NCBI GenBank assembly: GCA_002710885.1
Contig: PAIW01000010.1
Span: 1-10,396, forward strand
Source: Chloroflexota bacterium
GTDB lineage: Bacteria > Chloroflexota > Dehalococcoidia > SAR202 > UBA11138
Reading direction: 5' to 3'
Length of the DNA stretch: 10,396 bases
The translations under genes were made by a program, and so were the position numbers. Below are positions 6,254 through 10,396 of the stretch, piece by piece. Every line of letters begins with the position of its first letter. The first letter of the stretch is position 1. The notes beneath the pieces were generated by a model. That model worked only from the letters and a program-made list of their open reading frames with translations. It searched no databases and was not told the origin of the DNA.

Positions 6254-6474
6254 GCACGAATAGGCGTTGATTGGGAGTAGTAAGGGACAGTCCCGCTCAA
6301 GAGAGCCGGCGGTTGGTGGAAGCTGGTGCGAGGACTGCCCTGAACTCGCCTCGGAGCTTCCTGCCTGAATATACTCACACAATAGGGCCGGACGGTTGCA
6401 CCGTTATCGCAGATCAAAGTGGTCTGGATCAAGCGTTCAGACAATTAGGGTGGTACCGCGGGAATTTTGATGCC
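6254..6474 (+). promoter_or_regulatory. Leucine T-box riboswitch leader of leuS
   Basis: The leader carries the T-box marks in order. AGTA lies at 6276-6279 in the 5' strand of Stem I. AGGGACAGTCC (6283-6293) pairs with GGACTGCCCT (6332-6341), leaving one bulged A. GCCGGC (6305-6310) pairs with GCTGGT (6322-6327) around the distal loop GGTTGGTGGAA, and AGAG lies before it. The specifier region is TGAA-CTC-GCCTCGGAGC with CTC, a leucine codon, at 6345-6347, in the same context as the specifier of the well-studied glyQS leader. Small hairpins follow at 6392-6404 and 6410-6425. The T-box itself, AGGGTGGTACCGCGG, is at 6447-6461. Its TGGT pairs with the NCCA end of uncharged tRNA, and the variable T predicts discriminator base A73, as in tRNA-Leu. 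Uncharged tRNA-Leu binding both sites would favour the antiterminator and turn on leuS when charging is low. Confidence 0.95.
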
Positions 6475-6509
6475 AAACATCCCGTCCCTTAATCTGGGGC
6501 GGGATGTTT
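6475..6509 (+). terminator. Intrinsic terminator of the leuS T-box leader
   Basis: AAACATCCCGTCCC (6475-6488) pairs with GGGGCGGGATGTTT (6496-6509) over 14 positions including one G-U wobble, around a 7-base loop, followed by GTTTATATT. It begins directly after the T-box and antiterminator region and ends 40 bases before the leuS ATG, the standard regulatory arrangement. The T-tail is modest. Confidence 0.9.
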
Positions 6510-6549
6510 GTTTATATTCAGTTTTGGTTTACACACGACGGAGTTAAGG

Positions 6550-9018
6550 ATGACATCAGTCAGAACTACATCGACCAGATACGATCATCAGGCTATCGAA
6601 GCCAAGTGGCGCGAACGCTGGGAGAAAGACGGCATCTACCACGTAGACGATGACGACTCTCGACCTAACTGGTACGAGCTTCATATGTACCCGTACCCGT
6701 CTGGAGACCTTCATATCGGTCACTGGTACGCCATGTCGGGCGCTGACCTGCATGCCCGTTTCAAGCGTATGTCGGGTTTTAATGTCTTGCATCCTATGGG
6801 GTTCGACGCCTTCGGTTTGAACGCTGAGAACGCCGCTATTCAACGCGGTATCCATCCGTTCAAATGGACCATGAGCAACATCGAGAACATGCGGCTACAG
6901 TTGCGTTCAATGGGGCCAATGTATGACTGGGACCGGGAGATCATCACCTGCACTCCCGATTACTACAAGTGGAACCAGTGGTTCTTCCTCCAGTTCTACA
7001 AAAAAGGGCTGGCCTATCGTGGGTTCGCACCGGTGAACTGGTGTCCTTCATGCAAAACGGTGCTCGCTAATGAACAGGTAATCGACGGTATGTGCGAAAG
7101 GAGCGATACACCCGTTGAGCAACGGGACATGAACCAGTGGTTCTTCAAAATCACTGATTACGCTGAAGAGCTTCTCGACCAGTCCAAGATCGATTGGCCG
7201 GAACGAATCAACACAATGCAGACTAATTGGGTTGGCCGAAGCGAAGGCGTCGAGGTAGAGTTCGATATTTCGGAATACGGACTCGAACAAAAGACGCTCC
7301 GAACGTTCACTACACGGATCGACACTGTATTCGGCGTGACGTTCGTGGTTTTGGCGCCGGAGCATCCTCTCGTTCCGGAGTTGACAATCAAGGAACACAA
7401 CGCAGAGGTGGCAGACTACATTCACAAGGCAAGTCTGGAAACAGAGATCGAACGATTATCCACTGAAAAGGAAAAGACCGGCGTTTTCACTGGCGCCTAT
7501 TGCATCAATCGATTGAACGGCGAGAGGGTGCCGATTCTGACTGCCGATTACGTTTTGCACACTTACGGGACTGGTGTGGTCATGGGCGTGCCTGCCCATG
7601 ACGCCCGTGATTTCGTTTTCGCAAAAAAATATGGCCTGCCTATTCGGGTGGTTGTCGCGCCGCCGGATTGGGACGGTGGCGACCTCGAAGATGCGTATCT
7701 TGCTGAAGGGGCACAGGTTAACTCAGGAGAATTTGACGGCCTGTCTAGCTTTGAAGGATTGCAGAAAATAGCCGACCATATCGAAGCGCAAGGCTGGGGC
7801 GAACGCAAGGTCAACTACCGAATGCGAGACTGGCTTGTCTCCCGTCAGCGATACTGGGGCACGCCCATACCGATCATCTACTGCCCGGAGTGCGGAGAAG
7901 TTCCGGTTCCAGATGATGAATTGCCTGTTGTGCTGCCAGAAGACGCTGAATTTTTGCCGACGGGTGAGTCTCCTCTGGCTTTACACGAAGGGTTCGTCAA
8001 TGTTCCATGCCCAGATTGTGGACGGCCATCCAAGCGGGAGACAGACACGATGGACACATTCGTGGACTCATCGTGGTATTTCCTGAGATACGCCAGCGCC
8101 GGATTCCAGGATGGGCCATTCGACCCCGAAGCGATCAAAAAATGGAACCCCGTTGACCAGTACACAGGCGGCGTGGAGCACGCGGTGATGCACCTGCTCT
8201 ACGCTCGTTTCTTCACAAAAGCGCTGCGAGACCTGGGGTTGATTGCTTTTGACGAGCCGTTCGTTCGGCTATTCAACCAGGGGACGATCATCTACCAGCA
8301 CCAGAAGATGAGCAAGTCACGGGGCAATGTTATCGCTCCCGACGACTACGTGAGCGAGGTCGGCGCGGACGTGGTGCGTTCGTACCTGATGTTCCTCGGT
8401 CCGTGGGAGGCTGGCGGCGACTGGAGCGATTCGGGTATCAATGGGGTCGCGCGCTGGGCGAATCGAGTCTGGGAGGTCGCGAATCGTGACTCATCAGAGT
8501 TGGACCACAGCCCTGTAAACGAAAACTCTGTACGCGACGTTCAGCGTGCCCTGCACAAGACAATCAAGAAAGTCTCCGACGACATGGACAACTTCAAGTT
8601 CAACACCGCCATTGCTTCGTTGATGGAGTTAACTAACACACTGACTCAAGCATGGGAGCGCTCGGACCTGACGTCGGACGCCTGGAACAAAGCCGTCAAC
8701 AATCTGGTGGCAATGATGGCGCCTATTACCCCATACCTGTCAGAAGAACTTTGGGAGGCGACGGGCCACGAATCCAGCGTTCATACCCAATCATGGCCTG
8801 AATGGGACGAATCGCTGGCCGCCGACGAGACGATCACGTTAGTGGTTCAGGTCAACGGTCGGCTGAGAGACCGAATCGAAGTTCCGGTCGGAATCGACGA
8901 AGACACCGCCAAGGAGACCGCTCTTTCCAGCCCAAAAATCCAGCCTCATATCGAGGGCTTTAACGTGTCGAAAGTCATATATGTGCCAGGCCGGTTGGTG
9001 AACATCGTGGCTGGCTAG
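6550..9018 (+). CDS. leuS: Leucyl-tRNA synthetase
   Basis: A complete class I aminoacyl-tRNA synthetase of 822 residues that attaches leucine to tRNA-Leu in the cytoplasm. Motifs in order are MYPYPSGDLHIGHW with the HIGH signature at 55-58, GFDAFGLNAENAA shortly after, CPSC at 165-168, the CP1 editing domain with TTRIDTVFG (254-262) and GVPAHDARD (346-354) for hydrolysing mischarged tRNA, the zinc-type cysteine pairs CPECG (445-449) and CPDC (487-490), DSSWYFLRY, and KMSKSRGNV with KMSKS at 586-590. The C-terminal anticodon-binding and tail domain ends VVQVNGRLRDRIEV...VIYVPGRLVNIVAG, as in bacterial LeuRS. An upstream in-frame ATG at 6508 is rejected because it lies in the terminator stem. 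The ATG at 6550 has GGAG at 6540-6543, 6 bases upstream. Expression is controlled by the leucine T-box leader just upstream. The gene is convergent with the oxidoreductase gene, 11 bases apart. Confidence 0.97.
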   Translation: MTSVRTTSTRYDHQAIEAKWRERWEKDGIYHVDDDDSRPNWYELHMYPYPSGDLHIGHWYAMSGADLHARFKRMSGFNVLHPMGFDAFGLNAENAAIQRGIHPFKWTMSNIENMRLQLRSMGPMYDWDREIITCTPDYYKWNQWFFLQFYKKGLAYRGFAPVNWCPSCKTVLANEQVIDGMCERSDTPVEQRDMNQWFFKITDYAEELLDQSKIDWPERINTMQTNWVGRSEGVEVEFDISEYGLEQKTLRTFTTRIDTVFGVTFVVLAPEHPLVPELTIKEHNAEVADYIHKASLETEIERLSTEKEKTGVFTGAYCINRLNGERVPILTADYVLHTYGTGVVMGVPAHDARDFVFAKKYGLPIRVVVAPPDWDGGDLEDAYLAEGAQVNSGEFDGLSSFEGLQKIADHIEAQGWGERKVNYRMRDWLVSRQRYWGTPIPIIYCPECGEVPVPDDELPVVLPEDAEFLPTGESPLALHEGFVNVPCPDCGRPSKRETDTMDTFVDSSWYFLRYASAGFQDGPFDPEAIKKWNPVDQYTGGVEHAVMHLLYARFFTKALRDLGLIAFDEPFVRLFNQGTIIYQHQKMSKSRGNVIAPDDYVSEVGADVVRSYLMFLGPWEAGGDWSDSGINGVARWANRVWEVANRDSSELDHSPVNENSVRDVQRALHKTIKKVSDDMDNFKFNTAIASLMELTNTLTQAWERSDLTSDAWNKAVNNLVAMMAPITPYLSEELWEATGHESSVHTQSWPEWDESLAADETITLVVQVNGRLRDRIEVPVGIDEDTAKETALSSPKIQPHIEGFNVSKVIYVPGRLVNIVAG

Positions 9019-9029
9019 AATCTAGACCG

Positions 9030-10202
9030 CTACGCAATCACTTTGAACGAGTACCGCGTCGAGTTCAGGTCTCCTTCGGCGAATCGGTTCATTCTCAACG
9101 AGGAAATGTCCAAAAGTTTTGCATCGCCTTCCAGGATTAATTCGGACACGGCGACGCCGATGGCAGGGGCCAGTTTGAATCCGTGTCCGCTGAATCCTGT
9201 GCAGATGTACAGGCCCTCGATGCCGTCTACTTTGTCTACGACCTGATGGAGGTCGGGTGTTGTGGTATAAAGACCTGCATAACCTGTGAATAGTTCGGCG
9301 TCCTCGATGCCAGGCAGGCGCTTGGCGAGACGACCCCAGATGTCCTGAACAAAGTCCATAGTCGCTCTGGGGTTGTAGGCGTCTGGGTTGGCCTCTTCCT
9401 CGCGGTTGCCGTTGCCGACCAACGTGAGGTCGGGGCCTTCGGGCCGGAAATATATGAGATTGCTCATGTCTCCGCCGCCCGGATGGTTGGGAATAGCGTC
9501 TGTTATGCGTCTCAGGAGGATGACCTCGTGACGTGTCGGTTTCAGCGGCAGTTTGATCCCCAGATGCTTAAGGAATCTACTCGACCACGGGCCGGTGGCT
9601 ATGACCACGGTACTGGTTTCGTATCGCTCGTTGGCAGTTTCCACTGCTGACACGTGACCAGCGGTAATTTCAACTCGTGTGGCAGGCGATTCCAAAATCA
9701 CGCGGGCGCCTGACTCTCTTGCACGGGTCGAGTACGCCAACGCAGTCGCGGACGGATCGCCGTGACCAGATTCAGATTCCCAGGCGAACGCTTCTGACTC
9801 CTCCAGGCGAAATGCGGGGGCCAATTCTCGCGCTTCCTGCATCGAGACGATCTCCGTGGCGATCCCAATTTTTTGTTGCATCTCGATGTTCTGCCGAAAT
9901 GCGTCTTTGGCATCGTCAGGCACAAAAACCATATAGCCAGTCTTCACAAATCCAACTTGGCCACCTCCGACCAGCGAGTCCCAGTCTCGAAAAATCTTCA
10001 AGGACTCCCACGCCAACCGCGCGTTCACCTCGGTGGAATAGTGCATCCTGATGGCACCAGAGGACCGGCCCGTAGAGCCTGAACCGAGCGTGTCGCGTTC
10101 TAATAGAATCGGAGATTTAACGCCCCTTGAAACCAGATTATACAGGATGCTGGTTCCCATTACTCCGCCACCGATGATTACGGCTTCGGTAGTTACGGTC
10201 AT
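9030..10202 (-). CDS. FAD-dependent oxidoreductase, sarcosine/glycine oxidase-like (DAO family)
   Basis: A 390-residue flavoprotein of the DAO family, whose members oxidise N-methyl or other secondary amines and amino acids to imines. The dinucleotide-binding motif is GGGVMG (11-16), with the ribose-binding acidic residue E35 in PILLERDTLGSGSTGRSSGA. Later blocks are VVIATGPWSSRFLKHLGIKL, TGYAGLYTTTPDLHQVVD and GLYICTGFSGHGFKLAPAIG, all characteristic of the SoxB / monomeric sarcosine oxidase-like group. Where monomeric sarcosine oxidase has a flavin-linking Cys in its 'CMYT' segment this protein has GLYT, so FAD is probably non-covalent (inference). The start at 10202 is preceded by AGAGG with a 7-base gap and begins right before the nucleotide-binding strand. 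An upstream in-frame start at 10280 lacks this and would run through the promoter region. No signal peptide is present. The substrate cannot be fixed from sequence. It is divergent from leuB. Confidence 0.9.
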   Translation of the reverse strand: MTVTTEAVIIGGGVMGTSILYNLVSRGVKSPILLERDTLGSGSTGRSSGAIRMHYSTEVNARLAWESLKIFRDWDSLVGGGQVGFVKTGYMVFVPDDAKDAFRQNIEMQQKIGIATEIVSMQEARELAPAFRLEESEAFAWESESGHGDPSATALAYSTRARESGARVILESPATRVEITAGHVSAVETANERYETSTVVIATGPWSSRFLKHLGIKLPLKPTRHEVILLRRITDAIPNHPGGGDMSNLIYFRPEGPDLTLVGNGNREEEANPDAYNPRATMDFVQDIWGRLAKRLPGIEDAELFTGYAGLYTTTPDLHQVVDKVDGIEGLYICTGFSGHGFKLAPAIGVAVSELILEGDAKLLDISSLRMNRFAEGDLNSTRYSFKVIA

Positions 10203-10241
10203 GTGCTTGCCTCTATGCCTGCGCTGTGAATCAATTTCGCA

Positions 10242-10272
10242 TATAATACGCCCCGCATTAAAGACTTTACAA
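10242..10272. promoter_or_regulatory. Overlapping divergent promoters between the oxidoreductase and leuB
   Basis: The 93-base gap holds a perfect plus-strand TATAAT at 10242-10247 with no good -35, giving a leuB start near 10254. On the minus strand TTGTAA (10272-10267) and TATTAT (10248-10243) are 18 bases apart and would serve the oxidoreductase gene. The two -10 boxes overlap, so the two transcripts would compete. No operator repeat was recognised. Confidence 0.4.
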
Positions 10273-10277
10273 AATAA

Positions 10278-10396
<119 letters not shown>

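Noticed and set aside
6508..6549. Upstream in-frame ATG at 6508 as the leuS start, adding 14 residues
   Set aside because: The codon lies in the 3' arm of the T-box terminator, has no ribosome site, and the extra residues do not resemble LeuRS. ATG at 6550 has GGAG 6 bases upstream.

Overview
The window reads as bacterial chromosome of moderate GC from a lineage that uses T-box riboswitches and selenocysteine. The gene set is a hydantoinase-like amidohydrolase, a sarcosine-oxidase-like flavoprotein, Gfo/Idh/MocA and isopropylmalate dehydrogenase relatives, and a DUF11/cohesin-like surface protein. It resembles what I know of marine Chloroflexota (SAR202/Dehalococcoidia type), but that assignment is inference from gene content only.

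Layout. Positions 1-800 (minus) hold a broken surface-protein gene with a cohesin-like domain and a DUF11 domain separated by in-frame stops. An intact NTF2/SnoaL-like gene (885-1340, plus) overlaps a small unrecognised ORF (1315-1590). Positions 1699-2806 (plus) are a decayed Gfo/Idh/MocA oxidoreductase. At 2937-3989 (minus) lie two adjacent thiol-redox genes, each best read with an in-frame TGA as selenocysteine. One is a glutaredoxin-like protein ending Sec-Ser-Phe-stop. The other is a TlpA-like redoxin with TGA at its active-site cysteine and a C-terminal TPR-like segment. Each TGA is followed at the right distance by a small hairpin with bacterial SECIS geometry. A promoter lies upstream of the pair and a terminator-like hairpin downstream. 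This pair is the most interesting part of the window.

Positions 4208-4744 (plus) are a leuB/tartrate-dehydrogenase-type pseudogene with a large internal deletion. An intact hydantoinase/dihydropyrimidinase-family gene follows (4773-6185). Then comes a complete leucine T-box leader (specifier CTC, T-box TGGT, terminator) and the leucyl-tRNA synthetase it controls (6550-9018). A convergent FAD-dependent oxidoreductase (9030-10202, minus) shares a short divergent promoter region with leuB, which starts at 10296 and runs off the right edge.

How it fits together. The left 4.8 kb mixes intact genes with three decayed ones, so it looks like a region undergoing gene loss. Within it the redox pair stands out: each gene has one TGA at a functionally meaningful place and is otherwise open. 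The right half is ordinary metabolism: leucyl-tRNA charging controlled by uncharged tRNA-Leu, amidohydrolase and flavoprotein catabolism, and leucine biosynthesis. No selA, selB, selC or selD gene is visible here, so selenocysteine incorporation would depend on genes elsewhere.
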